From positions 1-13,396 of the forward strand of contig JAWWCA010000098.1 in assembly GCA_033720695.1 (NCBI GenBank): a DNA stretch of 13,396 bases. Direction: 5' to 3'. This document shows, piece after piece, positions 6,646 through 13,293 of this stretch. Below the pieces are notes generated by a model that saw only the letters and a list, made by a program, of their open reading frames with translations, did not search any database and was not told the origin of the DNA. A program made the translations under genes and the position numbers. The first letter of the stretch is position 1, and every line of letters starts with the position of its first letter. The DNA comes from DATGQT01 sp033720695 (GTDB taxonomy: Bacteria; Bacteroidota; Rhodothermia; Rhodothermales; Rubricoccaceae).

Positions 6646-7611
6646 TCAGTGCTCCTGCGCCATCCGGTCCATGAGGGCCTGCGGCACGAAGGCCCGGACG
6701 CTCACGGCGTCCCCGGAGGCGCGGACCTCGACATCGTCGAGGGCGCGGACCACGTCAGGCTCGTCCTGCGCCTGCGTCCGCATGGCGGCGACGCCGCCGC
6801 GGAGGAGGTCGGCCACGTCCTCGGTGCGCGTGCCCGTGCGGGGGACGCCGACGGCCTGCATCGCCACGCCGTCCCGCCGGAAGTCGAACGAGACGACGCC
6901 GCGACTCATCTGGCCGTGCGCGCGGGCGAGGTCGCCGGCGGGGTGGTGCCCGTCGTCGTCGTGGGCGTCGAGGTTGCGGGCGGCGACCCAGGCGCCGTCG
7001 GCGTAGGCGGCCCGCTCGATGAGCCGCATCATCTCGGCGTCGGTGTCGAGCCCGCCGCCGCCCTCGACGCGCTGGACCATGGCGCGGAGCGCGCGCTCCT
7101 CCCCGGCGAGCGCCATCTCGTCGTTGACGAGGGCGAGGCCGAAGCGGCGGCCCTCGTCGTCGGTGCCGAGGTAGACGGGGAGGCCGGCGATCGTGGTCCG
7201 CTCGACGTCGGCGTCGACATTGTCCTGGAGGTAGGCGTCGATCCGCGCCCGGTCGAAGTCGCCGTAGACGACGAAGGCGGGGGCGGCCTCCCGGTCGGTG
7301 TCGGCGACGGCGAGGTAGACGCGGTCGAGGTCCTCTTCGGGGTCGAACCCGGTGAGGCGGACGAACTCGTCGAAGCGGGCGGCCCCCTCGCCGCTCATAC
7401 CCTCGACGCTGAACGGGCCGCCGGGGCGGCCCATGGCGCTCTCGTGCGCGGCGCGGAGGTTCACCATCGCGGCCAGGTCCGCCCCGGCGGGCAGCACCTC
7501 GAGGGCGTCGCGGGTCTGGAGCGAGAGGTCGGCGGTGGGCGCGTCCAGGGAGCTCTCGCAACCGGCGAGGACGAGGCCGACGAGGGCGAGCGGGAGGAAG
7601 AGGGAGCGCAT
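6646..7611 (-). CDS. Lipoprotein, DUF3352-like, in ABC transporter operon
   Basis: Predicted lipoprotein of 321 residues. The signal ends in the lipobox VLAGC, with lipidated Cys18. The mature part begins LEVLPAGADLAAMVNLRAA and contains FVRLTGFDPEEDLDRVYLAV, FVVYGDFDRARIDAYL, LPVYLGTDDEGRRFGLALVNDEMALAGEE and GAWVAARNLDA. This order resembles DUF3352-type secreted proteins, for which no activity is established. A His/Asp cluster (DDDGHH) lies near residue 220. No enzymatic motif is recognised. It starts 54 bp after the permease stop on the same strand, so it is probably the last gene of the ABC operon, though a strong hairpin lies between them. It may be a periplasmic partner of the transporter or simply a co-expressed envelope protein. 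The family call is from memory of sequence patterns and is moderate. Confidence 0.82.
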   Translation of the reverse strand: MRSLFLPLALVGLVLAGCESSLDAPTADLSLQTRDALEVLPAGADLAAMVNLRAAHESAMGRPGGPFSVEGMSGEGAARFDEFVRLTGFDPEEDLDRVYLAVADTDREAAPAFVVYGDFDRARIDAYLQDNVDADVERTTIAGLPVYLGTDDEGRRFGLALVNDEMALAGEERALRAMVQRVEGGGGLDTDAEMMRLIERAAYADGAWVAARNLDAHDDDGHHPAGDLARAHGQMSRGVVSFDFRRDGVAMQAVGVPRTGTRTEDVADLLRGGVAAMRTQAQDEPDVVRALDDVEVRASGDAVSVRAFVPQALMDRMAQEH

Positions 7612-7625
7612 GGGGTCGGGGGCTG

Positions 7626-7668
7626 TGAGCCGGGGGCGGCACGCGTATGGCGCGCAGCCCCCGGCTCA
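7626..7668 (-). terminator. Hairpin overlapping the permease stop codon
   Basis: A 12-bp perfect stem, TGAGCCGGGGGC (7626-7637) with GCCCCCGGCTCA (7657-7668), has a 19-nt loop. The right arm includes the permease stop codon. There is no T tract after it. It lies between permease and lipoprotein genes and may be a partial terminator or an mRNA processing or stability element that changes their ratio. Confidence 0.55.
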
Positions 7669-8538
7669 GAAGTCTTTGCGTCGGAAGAGGGCGAAGGCGC
7701 CGGCGTAGAGGGCGAGCCCGAAGAGGAGCGAGGCCAGCAGCGGCGCCCACGAGGCTACGGCCCCGCCCGTGGCGAGTTGCGGCACGATCCGGACCCCCAC
7801 GCCCGGGAACTGGGGGATCACCACGCGCAGCCCCTCGATGAGCTGCCGCCACGGGGCCCGCACCTGCATCGAGAGCTCGGGGATGGCGAGGACGAGCGAG
7901 GCGAAGAGGACGGCCAGCGTGGCGATGAAGCCGAGCGCCGCGCTCTCCGTCCACACGCTCACGACCGTGACGACGCTGTAGATCACCGCGAACATCGCGA
8001 AGACGACGCCGATGGCGAGGAGGAAGCGGGGGTTCCAGACGCCCGTCTTGAGCGACATCACGAGCCAGACGGCGCCGAGGAGGTAGACGAGCAGGGCCAG
8101 CATCATGGCACCCACGCCGAGGAGCCGCCCGCCGAGGATCTGCCCCCGGCTGAGCGGCTTCGAGAGCAGGAGGTCCACCTGCCCCCGCTCCAGGAGCGAC
8201 GCCACGAGGCCCCCCGTCGCGAAGAGGGCCAGCAGGATGCCCACCCAGTAGGCCGCGCCCGCCACGAACGCCTCCGCGGCGAACACCAGCCCCTCCAGTA
8301 CCGTCTCGGCGCCGAACGGGACCTCGGGCGCCACCGGCTCCCCCGTCTCGGGGTCCACGGCGTCGCCGAACTCGGCGTCCTGCCCGAACAGCCGGGCGCC
8401 GGCGAGGGAGCCGTCCACGACGTCGAGCTGGAGGGCGGAGGCGAGGAGCACCCAGACGAGGGTGGCGACGAGGAAGAGGCCGAGGACGACCTTCTTGGCG
8501 CGGAGCTCGCGGAGGGTGAGGAGGACGAGGCCAGCCAC
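7666..8538 (-). CDS. ABC-2 type transporter permease (NosY-like)
   Basis: Integral membrane subunit of 290 residues with six likely membrane segments (about 17-37, 92-115, 140-162, 171-194, 199-219, 265-285). A large extracytoplasmic loop (about 40-90) lies after the first. Residues 115-138 (LLERGQVDLLLSKPLSRGQILGGR) carry the cytoplasmic coupling segment typical of ABC-2/NosY permeases. The start is GTG at 8538, 9 bp after the ATPase stop, so the two are translated from one mRNA and should form the transporter. The substrate is unknown; the NosD and NosL partners of nitrous oxide reductase maturation are not present here, so a copper role is not supported. The protein ends in a positively charged tail (RRKDF). 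The lipoprotein gene follows. Confidence 0.9.
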   Translation of the reverse strand: MAGLVLLTLRELRAKKVVLGLFLVATLVWVLLASALQLDVVDGSLAGARLFGQDAEFGDAVDPETGEPVAPEVPFGAETVLEGLVFAAEAFVAGAAYWVGILLALFATGGLVASLLERGQVDLLLSKPLSRGQILGGRLLGVGAMMLALLVYLLGAVWLVMSLKTGVWNPRFLLAIGVVFAMFAVIYSVVTVVSVWTESAALGFIATLAVLFASLVLAIPELSMQVRAPWRQLIEGLRVVIPQFPGVGVRIVPQLATGGAVASWAPLLASLLFGLALYAGAFALFRRKDF

Positions 8539-8547
8539 GGGAGAGCG

Positions 8548-9504
8548 CTAGGAGGGGGTGGACGTGCCGGTGTCCTGCACCACCTCGACGAACAGGTCTT
8601 CGAGGCTCTGGCGCAGCGGCTCGACGGCCTCGACCTCGACGTGGGCCGTGCGGAGGCGGTCGAGGAGGGCGTTGAGCGCGGGGCGGTCGGGCACGGCGAG
8701 GCGGTAGCGGGCGAGGCCCGAGGGGTCCTCGGCGCCCGGCTCGGCCGTGACGGCGCCGTCGAGGCCGGCGAGGAGGTCGGGTGGGAGGGGCGTGCTGCGG
8801 AGGCGCCACAGCCGCTCCGTCGTCGTCAGCGCCTCGACCGTCCCCTCGCGGACGAGGCGGCCCTCGTTCAGGATGGCGACGCGCGTGCAGACGCGCTCGA
8901 TCTCGGAGAGGAGGTGGGAGTTGAGAAAGAGCGTGGTGCCCCCGGCGCGGAGCTCGAGGAGGAGGTCGCGGATCTCGCGGCGGCCCACGGGGTCCACGCC
9001 GTCGGTGGGCTCGTCGAGGAAAACCAGGCGGGGGCGGCTCATCAGCGCCTGCGCCAGCCCGAGCCGCTGCATCATGCCCTTCGAAAACGTCTTGACGCGT
9101 CGGTCGGCGGCGTCGACGAGGCGGACGCGGTCGAGGAGGGTGCTGGCGCGGGCGGCGCGCTCGGCCTCGGGCACGCCGGCGAGGCGGGCGTAGAGGCGGA
9201 GCGTCTCGCGCGCCGTCAGGAACGGCGGGAAGCGGTGGTTCTCCGGGAGGAAGCCGACCGGGCGGCGGGCCTCCGGCTCCCGGATCGAGCGGCCGAAGAG
9301 GGCGGCCTCGCCCTCGGTCGGGCGCGCGAGGCCGAGGAGCAGCTTGACGAGCGTGGTCTTGCCCGCGCCGTTGGGCCCGAGAAGCCCGAAGATCTCCCCC
9401 TCCTCGACGGCCAGGTCGAGCGGGCGGAGGGCGTGGACGGCGTTCCGGCCCAGGGGGCCGGCGTAGGTCTTGGCGAGGCCGGAGGTCGAGACCGCGTGGG
9501 GCAC
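8548..9504 (-). CDS. ABC transporter ATP-binding protein (NosF/CcmA-like)
   Basis: Nucleotide-binding subunit of 318 residues from GTG at 9504. Walker A GPNGAGKTT is at 43-51. A GFLPEN segment marks the Q-loop region (about 84-89). The signature is FSKGMMQRL (140-148), where KG replaces the GG of LSGGQ as is usual in this exporter subgroup. Walker B is LVFLDEP (160-166) and the switch histidine is in NSH (195-197). The C-terminal 80 residues, ending VEAVEPLRQSLEDLFVEVVQ, are the extra domain typical of NosF-like ATPases. The frame continues to TTG at 9567 and GTG at 9540. I prefer 9504 because it starts just before the conserved VSTSGLAKTYAG, has a C-rich leader like the other genes, and stays clear of the terminator hairpin at 9568-9598. 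It heads the ABC operon. Confidence 0.92.
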   Translation of the reverse strand: MPHAVSTSGLAKTYAGPLGRNAVHALRPLDLAVEEGEIFGLLGPNGAGKTTLVKLLLGLARPTEGEAALFGRSIREPEARRPVGFLPENHRFPPFLTARETLRLYARLAGVPEAERAARASTLLDRVRLVDAADRRVKTFSKGMMQRLGLAQALMSRPRLVFLDEPTDGVDPVGRREIRDLLLELRAGGTTLFLNSHLLSEIERVCTRVAILNEGRLVREGTVEALTTTERLWRLRSTPLPPDLLAGLDGAVTAEPGAEDPSGLARYRLAVPDRPALNALLDRLRTAHVEVEAVEPLRQSLEDLFVEVVQDTGTSTPS

Positions 9505-9567
9505 GGCGAGGCGGTGGGTGCGGGCCTCCCTACGCCCCACCTGCGCACGGGTTACGCCCCAACGCAA

Positions 9568-9598
9568 CGCGCCCGCCGGCGGAGGGCCAGCGGGCGCG
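9568..9598 (-). terminator. Terminator of the ferritin-like gene
   Basis: A 9-bp perfect stem (CGCGCCCGC / GCGGGCGCG) with a 13-nt loop lies 21 bp after the ferritin-like stop codon. On the minus strand it is followed by TTGCGTT, a weak T-containing tail. It separates this gene from the ABC operon. Confidence 0.55.
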
Positions 9599-9619
9599 CG
9601 ATGGATCGGGACGGGTGGA

Positions 9620-10108
9620 TCAGGCCATCGCTTCCTGGTTGACCGTCCGCGTGGCGAGGTCGGTCAGCATCCGGTCGGCCTCGTACGTCTCGTCGAGGAC
9701 GGACTGGAAGAACGACTGGCGGTCGGCGTCGAGGGAGCCGGACCAGGTGTTGACGGTGCCGAACCCGGCGAGCTCGTAGTGGAGGACGCGCTGGAGCTGC
9801 GCGATCAGGGCGGCGTCCTGCACGTCCTCGTTGAGGTTGGCGTCGAGGACGTGCTCCTTGGCTTCGTTCATGAGGCCGGTCATCGCCTTGCACTCGACGC
9901 CGGAGGCCTTCTCGCCGTGGGCCTCGACGATCTCGGCGATCCGCCCGCGGCGCTGCTCGGCGCGCTGGGCGTGCGTCTCGCAGGCCTGGCGGAGGTCGTC
10001 GTTCTGGGCGGCCTCGGCCATCTTGGGCGCGTTCTGGACGATCTGGCCCTCGGCGTTGTAGAGGTCGCGGAGCTGCTCGATGTAGAGGTCTTTGAGCTGG
10101 TCTTTCAT
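9620..10108 (-). CDS. Ferritin-like DUF892 (YciF/YciE-type) protein
   Basis: Cytoplasmic four-helix-bundle protein of 162 residues, the usual length for DUF892 (Pfam PF05974). Recognisable family features are LRDLYNAEGQIVQNAPKMAEAA (13-34), THAQRAEQRRGRI (45-57), ECKAMTGLMNEAKE (72-85), VQDAALIAQLQRVLHYELAGFGT (96-118) and FFQSVLDETYEADRMLTDLA (133-152). Acidic and histidine residues on these helices (for example Glu20, His46, Asp98, Glu112, Glu140, Asp144) are candidate di-metal ligands. The family is linked to stress and osmotic or stationary-phase responses in enterobacteria, but its reaction is not established. The ATG at 10108 is chosen because the family begins there; the frame continues upstream with no similarity. 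The gene stands alone, divergent from the FG-GAP gene, with its own terminator. Confidence 0.92.
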   Translation of the reverse strand: MKDQLKDLYIEQLRDLYNAEGQIVQNAPKMAEAAQNDDLRQACETHAQRAEQRRGRIAEIVEAHGEKASGVECKAMTGLMNEAKEHVLDANLNEDVQDAALIAQLQRVLHYELAGFGTVNTWSGSLDADRQSFFQSVLDETYEADRMLTDLATRTVNQEAMA

Positions 10109-10138
10109 CGGGGGAGGGAGGGGTAGGAGGGAGAGGAG

Positions 10139-10160
10139 GCGGTGCCGGCTCGGGCACCGC
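10139..10160 (-). promoter_or_regulatory. Inverted repeat in the leader of the ferritin-like gene
   Basis: A perfect 8-bp inverted repeat, GCGGTGCC / GGCACCGC, with a 6-nt loop lies 31-52 bp upstream of the start codon, between a possible promoter and the gene. It could be an operator or a leader hairpin. The remaining 30 nt before the ATG are almost pure C and T. Confidence 0.35.
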
Positions 10161-10165
10161 TGTTC

Positions 10166-10192
10166 AGTATGTGCGCCGGGCCGCGCCGTTCC
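10166..10192 (-). promoter_or_regulatory. Possible promoter of the ferritin-like gene
   Basis: On the minus strand GGAACG (10192-10187) is followed after 15 nt by CATACT (10171-10166), about 58 nt before the start codon. The GGAAC block resembles the -35 box of many ECF sigma promoters and the gene is of stress type, but this is a guess from two short words in GC-rich DNA. I saw nothing else notable in the 269-bp divergent gap apart from this, the leader hairpin, a palindrome GAGGCGCCTC at 10220-10229 and the plus-strand element at 10307. Confidence 0.18.
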
Positions 10193-10306
10193 GCCGCGGC
10201 GCAAGCTCCGGGGATCCCTGAGGCGCCTCGGGCCCCACCCCGCGTGCGCAGTTGGCGTCTCCTGTGTGCACGGGCTGCGCGGTGGCGCCGGGCGGCGCAG
10301 GAGCGT

Positions 10307-10314
10307 TAGCCTTG
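10307..10314 (+). promoter_or_regulatory. Possible -7 element for the FG-GAP gene
   Basis: TAGCCTTG matches the Bacteroidota -7 consensus TAnnTTTG at five of six fixed positions and lies about 64 nt before the start codon. There is no clear TTTG at the -33 spacing, so support is limited. Confidence 0.28.
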
Positions 10315-10377
10315 GGGCGCGCCTGGCACGGTTCTTCTCTGTCGCGCCGCTCTCTCTTCCCGTCCGTTCCCGCATCC

Positions 10378-12408
10378 ATGCGCTTCCTCTTCGCTCTCGC
10401 GGCCCTCGCCCTCGCCACGGCACCGGCGCGCGCTCAGTCCGACGCCTCCCTCCTCGATCTCGCCACGCCCAACCCGGAGTTCGCCGGGAGCTACGGGGCC
10501 GCCGTCGCGGGCGTCGGCGACCTCGACGGCGACGGGGCGGCCGACCTCCTCGTGGGGGCGCCGTTCGAAGACGGGGGCGGGCTCCTCGACGCCGGGCGGG
10601 CCTACGTGTACTCGGGCGCGACCGGCGCCCAGCGCTTTGTCCTCACGTCGCCTCAGGCGACCTTCCTGGGCAACTTCGGGGACGGAGCCCTCGGCCCCGG
10701 CGACCTCAACGGCGACGGCGTGCCCGACCTCCTCGTCGCGGCCTCGGGCGAGACGCCCGCGGGGCAGCCCGCCTACGCGGGCCGGGTCCACGCTCTCTCG
10801 GGTGCTGACGGCACCGCCCTCTACGCCGGCACCTCGACGACGCCGAGCGAGTTCGGCGGCTACGGGGCCTCGCTCGCCCTCGCGGGCGACCTCGACGGCG
10901 ACGGCGTCACGGACGTCTTCGTCGGGGCGCCGACCGAGGACGTGGACGGGATGAGCAGCGTCGGGCGCGCGTACGCGTTCTCGGGCGCCGACGGGGCGCC
11001 GATCCGGACCTACACCTCGCCCACGCCCGAGGCGCTCGGGCGCTTCGGCGCCAGCGTGGCCGGGGCCGGCGACCTCGACGGCGACGGCGTGCCCGACCTC
11101 CTCGTGGGGACGGTCGTGGAGGACGACGGCGACCTCCCCTTCGCGGGCCGGGCGCACCTGCTCTCGGGGGCGACGGGCGCGCGGCTCTTCACGTTCGCGT
11201 CGCCCGACGCGCAGGAGGGCGGGCTCTTCGGCTCGGTCGTGGCTGGGGGCGCGGACCTCAGCGGCGACGGCGTGCCGGACCTCCTCCTCGGTGCCCCCGA
11301 GGAGACGCCGCAAGGCAGCGCGGGCCGCGCCGGGCGCGTCTACGTCTTCTCCGGCGCCGACGGCGCCCTCCTCCGCGCCCTCGTCGCGCCGGACGGCGGC
11401 GACCCCGACGGCCAGTTCGGCCTCTCGATCGCCGTCACGGACGACCTCGACGGCGATGGCACCGCCGACCTCCTCATCGCGGCGCCCCAGGCCAGGCCCG
11501 GCGCGAGCGCGCCCAGCACGGGCCGGGCCTACACCTTCTCCGGCGCCGACGGCCGCCTCTTGTTCACGCTGAAGTCCCCAGGCGAGCAGCGCGACAGCTC
11601 CAGCCTCTTCGGCGGCGCCCTCGCGTCTGTCGGTGACGTGGACGGCGACGGCGTCGGCGAGCTGTTCCTCGGGGCGCCGGTCGAGTTCTCCGGCCGGGCC
11701 TACCTCTTCAGCGGCAACGCGGCGCCGGCGGGCCTCACCCTCACGGCGACGAACCTCACGCCGCTCGACGTCCCGCCGGGCGGCTCGATTCGCTTTCAGG
11801 TGACCGTCGCGAACGCCGCGGCCTCGCCGGCCACGCTCGACCTCTGGGCCGACGCGGAGCGCCCCGCGCCGGTCACGCTCGGCCCCTTCCGCTCGGGCAT
11901 CCTCCCGGAGGGGCGGACGGTGACGACCGCCTTCACGCAACGCGTGCCGCCGACCGCTTCGCCGGGCGTGTACACCTACACGGTTCAGGTGGGGCGCTTC
12001 CCGGCGAGCGCCGTGGCCTCGGAGTCGTTCACGGTCACCGTGACCGGCGCGCCCTCCCCCGAACGCGAAGTCGACTGGGCGACGCCAGCCGCCGACGCGT
12101 GGAAGGCCCCCGCGGCTGGGGGGGCGACCGACGCGTCGGCGACCCAGGCGACCGGCCTCGTCACCGTGTCCCCCAACCCGCTCCGGCAGAGGGCCACGCT
12201 GACGTTCGAAACAGCCGAGGCGACCCCCGCTCGGCTCGCGGTCTACGACGCGCTCGGCCGGGAAGTCGCCGTGCTCCTCGACGGCGTGGTAGAGGCAGGG
12301 CGGCACACGGCCCCGTTCGACGCCCGCGCGCTCCCGGCTGGGGTGTACCTCTGGCGCCTCGCGACCCGCGGCGGCGTCGAGACCGGGCGGCTCACGGTGG
12401 TGCGATGA
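10378..12408 (+). CDS. Secreted FG-GAP beta-propeller protein with T9SS type A sorting domain
   Basis: Surface or secreted protein of 676 residues. The signal peptide (1-19) ends ARA before Q. Seven FG-GAP repeats begin at residues 39, 100, 162, 223, 284, 347 and 411, each with an F/Y-G start, a calcium-binding DLDGDG-type loop, a DLLVGAP strand and a GRAYxFSGADG end. Together they should close into one seven-bladed, integrin-alpha-like propeller. An Ig-like/CARDB-type domain (about 453-557) follows, then a short linker. The last 85 residues (592-676) form a type IX secretion sorting domain: TVSPNPLRQRATLTF, AVYDALGREVAVL, AGVYLWRLATRGG and a final GRLTVVR. The protein is therefore exported by Sec and then by T9SS across the outer membrane. 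The ligand is unknown. The ATG at 10378 starts the signal peptide; an in-frame ATG at 10252 does not. The gene is probably monocistronic. Confidence 0.94.
   Translation: MRFLFALAALALATAPARAQSDASLLDLATPNPEFAGSYGAAVAGVGDLDGDGAADLLVGAPFEDGGGLLDAGRAYVYSGATGAQRFVLTSPQATFLGNFGDGALGPGDLNGDGVPDLLVAASGETPAGQPAYAGRVHALSGADGTALYAGTSTTPSEFGGYGASLALAGDLDGDGVTDVFVGAPTEDVDGMSSVGRAYAFSGADGAPIRTYTSPTPEALGRFGASVAGAGDLDGDGVPDLLVGTVVEDDGDLPFAGRAHLLSGATGARLFTFASPDAQEGGLFGSVVAGGADLSGDGVPDLLLGAPEETPQGSAGRAGRVYVFSGADGALLRALVAPDGGDPDGQFGLSIAVTDDLDGDGTADLLIAAPQARPGASAPSTGRAYTFSGADGRLLFTLKSPGEQRDSSSLFGGALASVGDVDGDGVGELFLGAPVEFSGRAYLFSGNAAPAGLTLTATNLTPLDVPPGGSIRFQVTVANAAASPATLDLWADAERPAPVTLGPFRSGILPEGRTVTTAFTQRVPPTASPGVYTYTVQVGRFPASAVASESFTVTVTGAPSPEREVDWATPAADAWKAPAAGGATDASATQATGLVTVSPNPLRQRATLTFETAEATPARLAVYDALGREVAVLLDGVVEAGRHTAPFDARALPAGVYLWRLATRGGVETGRLTVVR
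10492..11733 (+). repeat. Seven in-frame FG-GAP coding repeats
   Basis: Repeat starts at 10492, 10675, 10861, 11044, 11227, 11416 and 11608 give periods of 183, 186, 183, 183, 189 and 192 bp. The core GACCTCGACGGCGACGGCG is nearly identical at DNA level in several units. The last unit is shorter, lacking about 10 residues between the DGDG loop and the GRAYLFSG strand. Confidence 0.9.
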
Positions 12409-12439
12409 CGCGGGCCGTCGGGGGCGACGGCGGTCACCG

Positions 12440-12447
12440 TACGTTGG
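12440..12447 (+). promoter_or_regulatory. Possible -7 element for the nitrilase-family gene
   Basis: TACGTTGG differs from TAnnTTTG at one fixed position and lies 45 nt before the ATG, in the 83-bp gap after the FG-GAP gene. No -33 element is clear. A weak CCGTC/GACGG inverted repeat at 12415-12430 could end the FG-GAP transcript. Confidence 0.28.
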
Positions 12448-12491
12448 AGTCCCCGAGCGGCGGGGCCGCCCGGGGTCGTCTCCGCCCTCCC

Positions 12492-13292
12492 ATGCGCATC
12501 GCCCTCGCCACGGTTCCGGTCGCATCCTCCATCGAGGAGGGTCTGGCGCACGTCCGGCAGGCGATTGCCGAAGCGGCCGCGGCGGGCGCGCGCCTCGTGT
12601 GCTTCCCGGAGGCGTACCTCCCAGGCCTGCGAGGGCTGGATTTCGCCGTGCCCGCCTTCGACACCGCGACGCAGGCTCGGGTGCTCCGGGCGGTGGCGGG
12701 GTGGGCGCGGACGCACCGGACGGCCGTGGTCCTCAGCATGGAACGCCTCGTGGCCGCCGGCTCGCAGATCGCCGCCTGCGTCTTCGACCGGGACGGCGCG
12801 CTCCAGGGCTGGCAGACCAAGAACCAGCTCGACCCGACCGAGGAGGTGCACTACGTGCCCGGCCGCACGCGCCGGCTCTTCGAGGTCGACGGGCTCCGAT
12901 TCGGCGTGGCGATCTGCCACGAGGCGTTCCGCTACCCCGAGACGGTGCGGTGGGCGGCCAGGCGTGGGGCGCACCTCGTCGTCCACCCGCACTGCACCGG
13001 CAGCGACCGGGCGGGCCCCCGCCTGACGCGGTGGGGGGCGCCCGAGGCGCCGTACTACGAGAAGGCGATGATGTGCCGCGCGCTGGAGAACACGATCTAC
13101 TTCGCCGGTGTGAACTACGCCTTTCGGTTCCAGGCGTCCGCGACCAGCCTCATCGGGCCGGACGGGGCGTGCCTGGCGCATCAGCCCTACGGGCAGGCGG
13201 GCGTCCTCGTCGAGGCCCTCGACCTCGCGGCGGCGACAGGCGCCCTCGCTGCCCGCTACGCGCCGGAGCGGCACCGGGACGCGGGGGCCTGA
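12492..13292 (+). CDS. Carbon-nitrogen hydrolase (nitrilase superfamily)
   Basis: Amidohydrolase of 266 residues, a normal single-domain length. The nitrilase Glu-Lys-Cys triad is complete: Glu40 in LVCFPEAYLPG, Lys110 in WQTKNQL and Cys142 in GVAICHEAFRYPE. The second conserved glutamate lies in DPTEEVHYVPG (115-124). The substrate-side stretch GAHLVVHPHC and ALENTIYFAGVNYAF are also family-like. It should hydrolyse a C-N bond of an amide or carbamoyl compound in the cytoplasm; the specific branch (omega-amidase, carbamoylase, other) cannot be told. The ATG at 12492 is chosen because MRIALATVPV is the standard first strand and the leader ends in CCTCCC; the frame open back to 12099 overlaps the FG-GAP gene and is not used. 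No partner gene is adjacent on this strand. Confidence 0.92.
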   Translation: MRIALATVPVASSIEEGLAHVRQAIAEAAAAGARLVCFPEAYLPGLRGLDFAVPAFDTATQARVLRAVAGWARTHRTAVVLSMERLVAAGSQIAACVFDRDGALQGWQTKNQLDPTEEVHYVPGRTRRLFEVDGLRFGVAICHEAFRYPETVRWAARRGAHLVVHPHCTGSDRAGPRLTRWGAPEAPYYEKAMMCRALENTIYFAGVNYAFRFQASATSLIGPDGACLAHQPYGQAGVLVEALDLAAATGALAARYAPERHRDAGA

Positions 13293-13293
13293 G

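Noticed and set aside
7666..9504. Nitrous oxide reductase maturation (NosFY) or gliding (GldAFG) locus
   Set aside because: The ATPase and permease are only generally similar to these, and none of the diagnostic partners (NosZ, NosD, NosL, GldG) is present.
9505..9567. Longer N-terminus for the ABC ATPase (TTG at 9567 or GTG at 9540)
   Set aside because: The TTG abuts the terminator hairpin of the preceding gene, and the extra residues are not part of the ATPase fold. GTG at 9504 fits better, though 9540 is not excluded.
6598..9642. 1014-codon plus-strand open frame spanning three genes
   Set aside because: It crosses three minus-strand genes with clear families and their intergenic hairpins, and its protein is compositionally biased with no recognisable motif. 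Stop codons are simply rare in this base composition.
10220..10229. Palindrome GAGGCGCCTC as an operator
   Set aside because: Perfect 10-bp palindromes of G and C are easily found by chance at this base composition, and it has no partner site or promoter context.
12099..12491. N-terminal extension of the nitrilase-family protein into the FG-GAP gene
   Set aside because: The added sequence is the FG-GAP coding region in another frame. The nitrilase fold begins at MRIALATVPV.
10306..12525. 739-codon minus-strand open frame
   Set aside because: It is antisense to the FG-GAP gene and gives Arg/Glu/Val-rich repeats that mirror the propeller units.
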